Below, one piece after another: positions 17,674 through 26,589 of a stretch of DNA of 64,000 nt. Numbering within the stretch: the first letter of the stretch is position 1; each line of letters opens with the position of its first letter. The stretch is from assembly GCA_017881265.1 (NCBI GenBank), contig JADGRA010000062.1, forward strand, positions 1 through 64,000, read 5' to 3'. The DNA is from Myxococcaceae bacterium (GTDB taxonomy: Bacteria > Myxococcota > Myxococcia > Myxococcales > Myxococcaceae). The notes under the pieces were generated by a model. The model did not search any database and was not told where the DNA came from. It worked only from the letters and a program-made list of their open reading frames with translations. A program made the position numbers and the translations under genes.

Positions 17674-20388
17674 ATGTCCGGCGACTCAAAGTTTGAGAGC
17701 TCGGGAATGGAGGACACCCTCGCGCTGCCGCCCAAAGCCAGCTCCGATGATGCGCCCGAGCCGGACACGGGAAGGCGAATCGGCCCCTACCGACTCGTCA
17801 AGCTCATTGGCGAGGGTGGCATGGGCGAGGTGTGGCTTGCCGAGCAACTCGATCCCCGGCGCCGGGTGGCCCTCAAACTCATCAAGGCGGGCATGGACAC
17901 CAAGCAGGTGGTGGCCCGCTTCGAGTCCGAGCGCCAGGCCCTGGCCCTCATGGACCACCCCGCCATCGCCAAGGTTTTCGACGGCGGGAGTACGCCCGAG
18001 GGCCGGCCCTACTTCGTCATGGAGTACGTGGCGGGCGTCCCCATTACCGAGCACTGTGACACGCACAAGCTGTCCACCACCGCGAGGCTCGAGCTCTTCA
18101 CCGAGGTCTGTGAGGGCGTCCAGCACGCTCACCAGAAGGCCATCATCCATCGGGACTTGAAGCCGTCGAACATTCTCGTCTCGCTGGCGGACGGCAAGGC
18201 TCAAGTCAAAATCATCGACTTCGGGATTGCGAAGGCCACCGGCTACCGGCTCACGGAGAAGACGCTCTTCACTGAGCTGGGCGCCATCATCGGCACGCCC
18301 GAATACATGAGCCCGGAGCAGGCGGACCTCACCGCGCAGGACGTGGACACGCGGACGGACGTCTACTCGCTGGGCGTCCTCCTCTACCAGCTCCTCACCG
18401 GGGAGCTCCCTTTTGGCCCGAGGGAGCTCCGCTCCTCCAGCTACGAGGAGCTGCGCCGAAAGTTGAGAGAGGTGGAGCCGCCCCGGCCCAGCACCAAGCT
18501 GAGCACTTTGGGGGACGAGGCAGCGGAAGCCGCGACAAACCGAAATACGGATTCTGGAGCACTCCGGCGCCAGCTCGAGGGAGACCTCGACGCCATCACC
18601 ATGAAGGCGCTGGAGAAGGAACGGGATCGCCGCTATGGCACGCCGTCTGAGCTTGCCCAGGACATCGGGCGGCACCTCCGCCACGAGCCGGTCGTGGCAC
18701 GGCCGCCCAGTGCAGCGTACCGCTTCGGGAAGTACATCAAGCGCCACCGGGCGGGCGTGGGGGTGGCCGCCGGGCTGGCCGCGCTCCTGTTGGCATTCGC
18801 GGCGACCATGGCAATTCAGGCGCGGCGGACCGCTCTCGAGCGGGACCGGGCCAACCGCGAGCGAGAGGCCTCGGACAAAGTCTCGGCGTTTCTCGCGAAC
18901 ATGCTCAGCAGCGTGAAGCCGGAGGCACTGGGGAACGCGCTCTTGAAGGACCTGCACGAGCAGGTCGCCGAAGCGCGCCGAGGTCGGGGCGCACCGGAGG
19001 AAAGGGTCGCGGTGGCGCTGGCCTCGCTCGACGAGGCGCTCGTCGGGGTGAACCCGACGCAGACGGCCCTGCACCTCCTCGACGAGCAGATTCTCGATCG
19101 CGCCGGGAAGACCCTCGATCGGGACATGGGCAGTGAGCCGAAAATTGCTGGCAGCCTGGAGTACACGCTCGGGCGGACTTACCTCAGCCTCGGTCTGTAT
19201 GGGCGGGCGGAGCAACACGCCAAGCGCGGAATCGAGCTGCGAACACGTGCATTCGGGCCGGAGCACCCGGACACGCTCAGGTCCATGAACAGTCTGGGCC
19301 TCGTGTACCTGCGACAGGGGCGCTCAAGCGAGGCCGAGAAGCTGCAACAGGAGACTTCGGAGACCGAGCGACGAGTCCTGGGGCCCGACCACCCGGACAC
19401 GCTCAAGTCCATGAACAGCCTTGCCTCCGTGTACGAGTCCCAGGGTCGTTACGAGGAGGCCGAGAAGCTCACCCGCGAGACTTTGGAGGCGGAACGAAGA
19501 GTCCTCGGGCCCGAACACCCCGATACGCTCAGCTCCATGAACGACCTCGCAACCGTGTACGTCCAACAGGGTCGCTACGACGACGCCGAGAAAATCCTCC
19601 GCGAGACTCTTGAGGCCAGGCGAAGAGTTCTGGGGCCCGACGACCCGACGACACTCGATTCCATGAACAATCTCGGCGCCGTGTGCCAGTTCCAAGGTCG
19701 CTACGGCGAGGCCGAGAAGCTCTACCAGGAGAGTTTGGTGGTGAAGCGAAGAGTCCTGGGGCCCGAGCACCCGCGGACGCTCCAGGCAATGAGCAACCTT
19801 GTCGACGTGTACGTGCAACAGGGACGCTTCAGCGATGCTGTAAAGCTCCTCCCTGAGATTTTGAAGGTCCAGCGAAACGTCCTGGGGCCCGAGCACCCCG
19901 ACACGCTCAGCTCCATGAACCTCCTCGCCGACGTGTACGACCAACAAGGGCACTATCGCGATGCCGAGAAGCTCCTGAACGAGACTGTGGAGGTCCAGCG
20001 AAGAGTCCTCGGGCCAAAGAATCCGGAATTGCTCTTGTCCCTGAACACCCTCTCCAACGTGTACTACGACCAGGGTCGCTACGACGAGTCCGAGAAGCTC
20101 GCCCGGGAGGTGGCGACGGGCTACGGGAGCCTGAAACTTGAGGACAGCCGAGACATGGGCGCCGCGCGGGTGGCTCTTGGCCGTGCGCTTATGGGCGAAA
20201 AGCGCTACCCCCAGGCCGAGCCGGAACTCCTCGAAGCGGAGCGCCTACTCTCCAAAGCCAAGGGCGTGGAACACAAGAAGTGCCTCGAGGCGCTGGTCGC
20301 GATGTACGGAGCATGGGAGAAATTCGAACCCGGTAGGGGCCACGCCGCGCAGGCTCCAAAGTGGAGGGCGAAGTTAGGACCGCAGTGA
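17674..20388 (+). CDS. serine/threonine protein kinase with C-terminal TPR array
   Basis: GEGGMGEVWLAEQ, IHRDLKPSNILV, KIIDFGIAKA, GTPEYMSPEQA; TM segment; seven 42-aa kinesin-light-chain-type TPR units. Confidence 0.95.
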   Translation: MSGDSKFESSGMEDTLALPPKASSDDAPEPDTGRRIGPYRLVKLIGEGGMGEVWLAEQLDPRRRVALKLIKAGMDTKQVVARFESERQALALMDHPAIAKVFDGGSTPEGRPYFVMEYVAGVPITEHCDTHKLSTTARLELFTEVCEGVQHAHQKAIIHRDLKPSNILVSLADGKAQVKIIDFGIAKATGYRLTEKTLFTELGAIIGTPEYMSPEQADLTAQDVDTRTDVYSLGVLLYQLLTGELPFGPRELRSSSYEELRRKLREVEPPRPSTKLSTLGDEAAEAATNRNTDSGALRRQLEGDLDAITMKALEKERDRRYGTPSELAQDIGRHLRHEPVVARPPSAAYRFGKYIKRHRAGVGVAAGLAALLLAFAATMAIQARRTALERDRANREREASDKVSAFLANMLSSVKPEALGNALLKDLHEQVAEARRGRGAPEERVAVALASLDEALVGVNPTQTALHLLDEQILDRAGKTLDRDMGSEPKIAGSLEYTLGRTYLSLGLYGRAEQHAKRGIELRTRAFGPEHPDTLRSMNSLGLVYLRQGRSSEAEKLQQETSETERRVLGPDHPDTLKSMNSLASVYESQGRYEEAEKLTRETLEAERRVLGPEHPDTLSSMNDLATVYVQQGRYDDAEKILRETLEARRRVLGPDDPTTLDSMNNLGAVCQFQGRYGEAEKLYQESLVVKRRVLGPEHPRTLQAMSNLVDVYVQQGRFSDAVKLLPEILKVQRNVLGPEHPDTLSSMNLLADVYDQQGHYRDAEKLLNETVEVQRRVLGPKNPELLLSLNTLSNVYYDQGRYDESEKLAREVATGYGSLKLEDSRDMGAARVALGRALMGEKRYPQAEPELLEAERLLSKAKGVEHKKCLEALVAMYGAWEKFEPGRGHAAQAPKWRAKLGPQ
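19264..20145 (+). repeat. seven in-frame 126-bp repeats encoding TPR units (HPDTLxSMNxLxxVYxxQGRYxxAEKLxxETLExxRRVLGPE)
   Basis: seven consecutive 42-aa units aligned by eye from the translation. Confidence 0.88.
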
Positions 20389-20599
20389 ATGAAGGCTGTG
20401 GCTCGCCAAAAAACTCGGTTCGTCCCGAAACCATTGATGATTCAGCTCAGGGGCAAGATTTTCGCCGGCCTTACCCTTCGCCTCCTTGCAGCCTTCGTGC
20501 GGGGTTCCCCTCGGCCGAGCGCTGTCGGCGCAACCTCGTGCTCTAGAACCTGGCGGCGGCCGCTGGGCTGTCATCAGCCCCCTGTCCGTACCGACAACC

Positions 20600-21049
20600 T
20601 CAAAGGCAACGTGCGGGCGCTGAGCTAAGACGCTTGCTTGACCGGGCAAACAGGGTGTGACGCACGTACGCCGCCTCGCGGGCGGAGAAATAATCTGGGT
20701 CGAGACTCGCCGCGAGGAGCCAGATCGGCGCGTCCTCCTCGTTCTTCACCTCGAGCCACACCGGCTGGATCCCCCTTCGGGCAAGGTTGGTGCCGAAGAG
20801 CGCCTGGCTCTCCTTGGCGCTCAGCACCGCGACGGTGACAGCCACCCCGCCTTGTCTCTGGGTCATCGCACGCTCCGCGAGCGGGACCTCCTCGAGGCGG
20901 CCGTGGCGGTACGCGGTGAGAGTGGTGAAGTCCAAATCCCGCACCGCGTCGAAGAGCACCCGCAGGCGTCGCCCGCGACGCCACCCGAGCAGCGCGAGCA
21001 CGAGGACCAGTGCGCCCGCAAGGACGAAGACGACGTCAGGCATCACCAT
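20600..21049 (-). CDS. hypothetical membrane protein, possibly C-terminally truncated
   Basis: N-terminal TM helix, TYRHGRLEEVPLAERAMTQRQ, GIQPVWLEVKNEEDAPIWLLAASLDPDYFSAREAAYVRH. Confidence 0.55.
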   Translation of the reverse strand: MVMPDVVFVLAGALVLVLALLGWRRGRRLRVLFDAVRDLDFTTLTAYRHGRLEEVPLAERAMTQRQGGVAVTVAVLSAKESQALFGTNLARRGIQPVWLEVKNEEDAPIWLLAASLDPDYFSAREAAYVRHTLFARSSKRLSSAPARCL

Positions 21050-21216
21050 GGCTCACCATAGCCCCCTGCGTGATGCAACATGCGGAATTGGCGGTGAAAA
21101 CCGTCCGGTCCTGCCACCGAGTCTCGCAAGGAACTGCTGGTAGCCCGCCAGTGAAACGACGGCAGGTTGAGCCCGGCGAGGCGGCAGGTTTCCCGCTGTG
21201 CGAAGTTCTTCATCGC

Positions 21217-22839
21217 TCAAGGGCCACCACGGACTCGCCCTTTGCGTTCAAACTGTTTTTCGTAGAGCGCCTCCAGCCGTTGGTAGGTGTCCGCCTCCAG
21301 CGGCCCCTTGTCGCTGCGAATGCGCACCACGCGCGCGAACCGGAGCGCAAAGCCAGAGCTGTAGGTGGGGCTCTTCTGCACGTCGTTGTAGGCGACCTCG
21401 ACGACCAGCTCGGGCTTCACATGGACGACGCCGGGCTCCTCCGAAACCTTGATGGCGAGCAGCTGCTGCATCAGCTGCAGGCGTTCGGCATCCGTCAACC
21501 CCTTGAATGTCTTGCCAATCATCTGCCAGCTGTCTCCGTCCCGGACGCCGAGCCAGTAGTTACTCAGGACGCCTCGCCGCCGGCCATGGCCCCACTCCGC
21601 GGCGAGAACCACGACGTCGAGGGTGTCGGCGGGCTTCAGCTTCAGCCAGTTCTTCCCGCGCTTTCCGGCCGTGTAGGGCGCCCCCAGCCGCTTGGCCATC
21701 AGGCCCTCGTGGCCCGCCTGGAGGGCCTGCGACAGGAAGGTGGCGAGTTCCTCCCTCGACGTCACGACCCTCCGCTCGACGCGCAGCTTCGGGGGAACCA
21801 GCCGCTCCAGGCTGGTGAAGCGCTCCTGGTAGGCCAAGTCCATCAGCATGGCGCCGTCCAAATGGAGCACGTCGAAGAGGCGAAGCTCGAGTGGGATGCT
21901 CTCGCGGTGCGCTTCGATGTCATGGATGCGCCGGAACCGGCGCATCAGCTCTTGAAATGGAAGCGGTCTCCCGTGCCCATCGACCGCGAGGACCTCCCCC
22001 TCAACGACGAAGGCCCGGGACGGCAGGGCACGAACCAGCTCGACAATCTCCGGAAGGCTCGCGGTGACGTCGCTCAAGCGACGGCTAAAGATGCGCACCT
22101 CGTCCTCGAGGCGGTGAATCTGCACCCGGGCCCCGTCCAGTTTGTACTCGGCAGCCGTCGTGCCTCCGTGCTCGGCGAGCGCAGCCTCTGGGCTCTCTGC
22201 TACCTCCGCCAGCATCGGCTTGATGGGAGAGAGCAGCCGCAAACTCACGGCACGAATGGCATCCACCCCCTCGAAGAGCGCCACTTCCGCAATTCGGCCC
22301 AGGTCTCCGAGGAACATCTGAGCGGTCCGGACAAGTGGGGCGGGAATTCGCGCAGCTTCCGCGATGGCGTCCAGCATGCCGCCCTCGTTCAGGCCGATGC
22401 GCATCTCGCCGGAAAGACTGCGCATCAACACCTCGCGCTCCTCCGGCGTGGCACGAGCGACCAGCGCGCCCAGCAGCGCTTGCCGCCTGCGCTTGGCGTC
22501 GACGCCGTGCACCTCCGCAATTGCTTGAAGCTGTTCGTGCACCTCCACCAGGGCCAGCGACGGGGCCGAAGGGGGTGCCGCTTCGGCCAGGGCCAGGGCG
22601 CTCTGCAGGGTGGCGAACCCCACGTTCAGCACCCGATGGTCCGACTCCGCGAAGGTGTTTCCGGTCAGAAAAAGGACGGCCGGGGCAACCTCTTCGCGGT
22701 GGAGCTTCCGGAGAAAGTCCGCCACCAGCTGCGCCTTGTCGAGCCGCCCGGACGTCCGGGCGAGCCGTGAGACAACGCTGGCCAGGTCGAGGAACGGCGT
22801 GGCGGTCGTGCCACTCATCAATGACTGCACGGCCGGCAC
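21217..22839 (-). CDS. ATP-dependent DNA ligase
   Basis: EYKLDGARVQIHRLEDEVRIFSRRL (KxDG motif), VVEGEVLAVD, EGLMAKRLGAPYTAGKRGKNWLKLKP. Confidence 0.94.
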   Translation of the reverse strand: MPAVQSLMSGTTATPFLDLASVVSRLARTSGRLDKAQLVADFLRKLHREEVAPAVLFLTGNTFAESDHRVLNVGFATLQSALALAEAAPPSAPSLALVEVHEQLQAIAEVHGVDAKRRRQALLGALVARATPEEREVLMRSLSGEMRIGLNEGGMLDAIAEAARIPAPLVRTAQMFLGDLGRIAEVALFEGVDAIRAVSLRLLSPIKPMLAEVAESPEAALAEHGGTTAAEYKLDGARVQIHRLEDEVRIFSRRLSDVTASLPEIVELVRALPSRAFVVEGEVLAVDGHGRPLPFQELMRRFRRIHDIEAHRESIPLELRLFDVLHLDGAMLMDLAYQERFTSLERLVPPKLRVERRVVTSREELATFLSQALQAGHEGLMAKRLGAPYTAGKRGKNWLKLKPADTLDVVVLAAEWGHGRRRGVLSNYWLGVRDGDSWQMIGKTFKGLTDAERLQLMQQLLAIKVSEEPGVVHVKPELVVEVAYNDVQKSPTYSSGFALRFARVVRIRSDKGPLEADTYQRLEALYEKQFERKGRVRGGP

Positions 22840-23092
22840 CGGAGCTCACTCATCGGGATGCCGTGTTCAGAACAGAACAGCATTCTGGACGCCTTCGCAC
22901 TCAGTCAGTAAGCCCACGTTAGCCAGGTGCGAACTGAAAAGGATGTCGGCCGAGCCGGCGAGCAGCGTCTTCTCGTACACTAACGACTCCTCATGGGTGC
23001 CATCGTGACCCTGAGTTGGTGCAAAGCGAAAGGCACCTTGGAAACCCCCGGGGCGGCTGCCGGGGGGGGGACAGGTTTCTCGAGGAGGACGC

Positions 23093-24142
23093 ATGCTGAC
23101 ACGGAGACGTTTCCTTCAGGCTGCCGTGGGAAGTGCGCTGGTTGCCACGACGACCAGCGCCCAGCAGCAGGCCGGAGGTGCCCCAGCGGGGAAGCTTCCC
23201 GAGGGCGCGTACAAGGTCCCCGCCGGGGCGCAAGTCCCTCGGCGGGAACTGGGGCGCACGGGCGAGCGCGTCAGCATCGTCGGCCTCGGCGGCTACCACC
23301 TCGGGATTCCCAGCGAGCAGGAGAGCATCCACCTCGTCCGTCTGGCGCTCGACCATGGAATGAACTTCCTCGACAACTGCTGGGACTATAACGGTGGCGA
23401 GAGCGAGCGACGGATGGGGAAGGCGCTGCGCGACGGTTACCGCCAGAAGGCCTTCCTGATGACCAAGCTGGACGGCCGCACGGCGGCGTCGGCGCGCGAG
23501 CAGCTCGAGCAATCGATGAGGCGACTCGGGGTCGACGTCGTCGACCTGGTGCAAATCCACGAGGTCATCCGACCCGACGACCCGGAGCGCTGCTTCGCAC
23601 CCGGTGGCACCATCGAGGCGCTGGTTGCGGCACGCAAGGCCGGCAAGCTGCGATTCATCGGATTCACCGGGCACAAGGACCCGGACATTCACCTGCTCAT
23701 GCTCGAGGTCGCGCGGCAGCACGGCTTTCGCTTCGACAGCGTGCAGATGCCCATCAACGTCCTCGACGCGCACTACCGCAGCTTCGAAGGTAACGTCCTC
23801 CCGGTCGCCCTTCGGGACGGCACCGCCGTGCTGGGCATGAAGCCCATGGGCGCTGGGCTGATTCTGGAGTCCGGCGCAGCGAAGGCCGAAGAATGCCTGC
23901 GGTACGCGATGAGCGTGCCAGGCGTCGCCGTGACGATTACCGGCTGCGACAGTGTGGGAATCCTCGAGCAGGCACTGTCCATGGCGGTGGATTTCCACCC
24001 GATGTCCGATGCGGACCGCGACAGGCTGCTCGCCCGGACGGCGGCCGCGGCCCGGGATGGCAGCTGGGAGAAGTTCAAGACCACCCACCAGTTCGACGGG
24101 ACCGTGCAGAACGGGCGCTGGCTGACGTCGGCTCAAATCTGA
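23093..24142 (+). CDS. aldo/keto reductase with Tat-like signal
   Basis: LTRRRFLQAAVGS; MNFLDNCWDYNGGESERRMGKAL, AFLMTKLDGR, DVVDLVQIHEV, IGFTGHKDPD. Confidence 0.92.
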   Translation: MLTRRRFLQAAVGSALVATTTSAQQQAGGAPAGKLPEGAYKVPAGAQVPRRELGRTGERVSIVGLGGYHLGIPSEQESIHLVRLALDHGMNFLDNCWDYNGGESERRMGKALRDGYRQKAFLMTKLDGRTAASAREQLEQSMRRLGVDVVDLVQIHEVIRPDDPERCFAPGGTIEALVAARKAGKLRFIGFTGHKDPDIHLLMLEVARQHGFRFDSVQMPINVLDAHYRSFEGNVLPVALRDGTAVLGMKPMGAGLILESGAAKAEECLRYAMSVPGVAVTITGCDSVGILEQALSMAVDFHPMSDADRDRLLARTAAAARDGSWEKFKTTHQFDGTVQNGRWLTSAQI

Positions 24143-24178
24143 TGGAGAATGGCGGAGGAGAAGGAAGAGCCTCGCGAC

Positions 24179-24409
24179 TCAGGTCGCTCGATGGGGCGCA
24201 GCCTTCTGGCTGGCCCGTTCCCGATGGACCGTCACCGTCTCTCCGCCAATTCCCCAGTTGTCGGTGTCGACCTCATCGATGACCACCACGGTGGTGGCCG
24301 GATTCTTTCCCAACTTGTCGCGGAGCAGTTCAGTCACGAGCCGAATCAGCTCCGCCTTCTGTGCGGTGGTGACGCCTTCCCGGGTGATTCTGATGTTCAC
24401 GTAGGGCAT
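24179..24409 (-). CDS. 4-oxalocrotonate tautomerase family protein
   Basis: MPYVNIRITREGVTTAQKAELIRLVTELLRDKLGKNPATTVVVIDEVDTDNWGIGG. Confidence 0.9.
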   Translation of the reverse strand: MPYVNIRITREGVTTAQKAELIRLVTELLRDKLGKNPATTVVVIDEVDTDNWGIGGETVTVHRERASQKAAPHRAT

Positions 24410-24554
24410 TGCTTCCTCCAACGGCCGGCGAACCGGCCGCGAACGCCGCGGCCGAGGCGAGGGAGAATAGGCCGGCAAGCCCAGCCCTACACCTCCAGTC
24501 GGCGCTTCACGCAAACGGCCCCGCGCGCATCAAGCTAGACGGCCTCGTCCGTCT

Positions 24555-24737
24555 TCACCACCCGCAAGACGACGCCCTCGCAGAGAAGCTCCAGCGCTCG
24601 AGCGGCGTCCTGGGTGTCGGTCCCGCCGACAGCACCGGGAAATCCGTCGTCACATACTGGCCGGGAGGAACACGGCCGGTGAGCCCCGGAGCGCGCCGCT
24701 TGCCGACGAAGCCGCGGGAGACAAAGGGTTTGGCCAT
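24555..24737 (-). pseudogene. N-terminal fragment of a sulfite oxidase-like molybdopterin oxidoreductase
   Basis: MAKPFVSRGFVGKRRAPGLTGRVPPGQYVTTDFPVLSAGPTPRTPLERWSFS resembles the N-terminus of this family, then terminates; no catalytic core nearby. Confidence 0.65.
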
Positions 24738-24845
24738 CTCGCCTCCTTCCTTCGGAAAGGGCCTCAGGTACCCAGCAGCCACCCGCCGGGGCGGCCCGAG
24801 AAGGACACCACTGGCGCTCCAGCGTGGCAAGCCGTGCGGGAACTC

Positions 24846-25340
24846 TCAATGTGCCAGCATGGTGAAGCCAATCCAGCGGGCGACGGCGACGACGCCCAGC
24901 CAGCACAGCAAGGAGATGGCTCCGGCCAGCCGGGCGCGCCAGGGCGGCCGTGGGGTGTTCCCCCACGTCTGCAGGCTGCGCCGCGCCCACCAGTGGAAGG
25001 ACGCCATGTTCAGACCGGCGAGCACGAGCAGCGCCATCTTGGCCTGAAGGTAGGGGTTGCGGGCATAGGCCGGTGCGTTCGAGGCAAACATAAGAAACCC
25101 CGAGGCGACCGCCATGGCGAACGCGGCCCAGGTGAGGGGGAGGACGTCCCGGAGGACGCGCTGGACGGGCCGGTCACGCCAGGCAACGCCGAGGAGGCGC
25201 AGGTCGACGACGCTGATGGAGCCCACCACCAGCGTGATGGCCAGCACGTGGACGCACTCAATCCAGGGGAAGGCGACCTCGTTCTCGCGGATGGCGTTGG
25301 CCCAGCCCGTCGCGTAGAGCCACTCGAGGAAGCTGGTCAC
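24846..25340 (-). CDS. DUF6644-like membrane protein (copy 1)
   Basis: TSFLEWLYATGWANAIRENEVAFPWIECVHVLAITLVVGSISVVDLRLLG; paralogous to next gene; GTG start. Confidence 0.72.
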   Translation of the reverse strand: MTSFLEWLYATGWANAIRENEVAFPWIECVHVLAITLVVGSISVVDLRLLGVAWRDRPVQRVLRDVLPLTWAAFAMAVASGFLMFASNAPAYARNPYLQAKMALLVLAGLNMASFHWWARRSLQTWGNTPRPPWRARLAGAISLLCWLGVVAVARWIGFTMLAH

Positions 25341-25365
25341 CGGCCGCACCCCGTCTGGGCGTCCC

Positions 25366-25869
25366 TCAACGGACACCCATGTACGCAATCCACCGGCCAG
25401 CGCAGAGGATGGCGACCCACAGCCCGATGGAGGCCGTGCCGAAGACGCGGGCCACCCGGCCGCGCAATCGGCTTGTACCCCAGTAATCGGGGCTGTGGCG
25501 CAGCGGCCGCCCGGTGGCCGCGGTGAGGGCGAGCGCGGCGAGCAGCAGCACCATCTTCAGCTGGAAGGCGGGGCTGAGGAGTGAGCGCGCCGGCTCGGCG
25601 GCAATCATCACCGCGCCACTGACCAGCAGCACCAGCACCGAGGCCCAGATGACCGGCAAGAAACGGCGCGAGACGCGCGCCAGGGGCGCGTCGGTGCCGC
25701 GCAGGCCGAGCAGGCGGAGGTTGAACAGCAACATGGCGCCCATCACCGCGGCGATGGCCAACAGGTGCACCGTCTGCACCGCCGGCACCACCCACTCGCG
25801 CGTCTGGAGCTGCCGGCTGAAGGGCGTCAGTTCCAGCCAGGCACAGAAGGCGGTCACCGCTGCACGCAT
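25366..25869 (-). CDS. DUF6644-like membrane protein (copy 2)
   Basis: [59 protein letters not shown]; aligns with copy 1. Confidence 0.72.
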   Translation of the reverse strand: MRAAVTAFCAWLELTPFSRQLQTREWVVPAVQTVHLLAIAAVMGAMLLFNLRLLGLRGTDAPLARVSRRFLPVIWASVLVLLVSGAVMIAAEPARSLLSPAFQLKMVLLLAALALTAATGRPLRHSPDYWGTSRLRGRVARVFGTASIGLWVAILCAGRWIAYMGVR

Positions 25870-25941
25870 CGCCCAACCTTAGTCGCTCGCCACCTGCCCC
25901 CATCAGCGGATTTCCACTTCCCCCGGGGCGACCTCGACGCG

Positions 25942-26514
25942 TCAGCCGGGGGGCGGCGTGGCCTGCGGCAGCAGGGACGCAAGGTCGACCTCGGGCCCTT
26001 CCAGGGAGAGCAGCGTCCCAGGCACATACGGCAGCCGCAGCAGCTCCTCCCGGCTGAGGCCCAGAACGCGCGCCAGGCGGCCCATCGGCCAGCTGTCCCG
26101 CAGCGCCTCGAACTCCTCGTCGGAGAGCTCCTCCACCTCGAGGTCGCGCTCCTCGTACACCAGGGTCTCGCCCCCCACCGGCGCGCCCGCGCCGTAGGCC
26201 GTCACCGCCTCGAAGCGGTCCGGGTCGAAGGCGTAGGCGTGCACCGTCGCCCCGAAGGCGGAGGAGAGGGAGGCGGCGAGGGACTGGTGCTCGCGGTACC
26301 ACTGCGCCCCGGCCGGGCCGTAGGTGTGGGGCCCGTCATAGGCCAGGCGAAACAGCTTCCGCCCGGTGTCGACGGACACCAGGAGCGCGGCCGCTGCGGG
26401 CGACTGTCCGTCCGCCTCGAGTGCGGCGCGGCCGAGCCCCTGCAGCGACACGCCCGCCAGGCCCTCGGCCCGGAGGAGGTAGCCACCATGGGCGTCAATT
26501 CGGGGTGCGAGCAC
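25942..26514 (-). CDS. hypothetical protein
   Basis: ORF with typical codon pattern, divergent from clpB; GTG start uncertain. Confidence 0.55.
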   Translation of the reverse strand: MLAPRIDAHGGYLLRAEGLAGVSLQGLGRAALEADGQSPAAAALLVSVDTGRKLFRLAYDGPHTYGPAGAQWYREHQSLAASLSSAFGATVHAYAFDPDRFEAVTAYGAGAPVGGETLVYEERDLEVEELSDEEFEALRDSWPMGRLARVLGLSREELLRLPYVPGTLLSLEGPEVDLASLLPQATPPPG

Positions 26515-26589
26515 GGGGGAGTGTTCAACAGCTTCTACGCGCCGACCGGGCGCCTTGCCAAGCGCACGCAAAGTCTTAGGTTGGGGCCC

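Noticed and set aside
19264-20145. CRISPR-like or satellite repeat
   Set aside because: 126-bp periodicity is explained by in-frame TPR units of a protein kinase.
22840-23092. LexA-like box (TTCAGAACAGAACAG) upstream of the DNA ligase
   Set aside because: Only a partial match to known SOS boxes; not enough to call a site.
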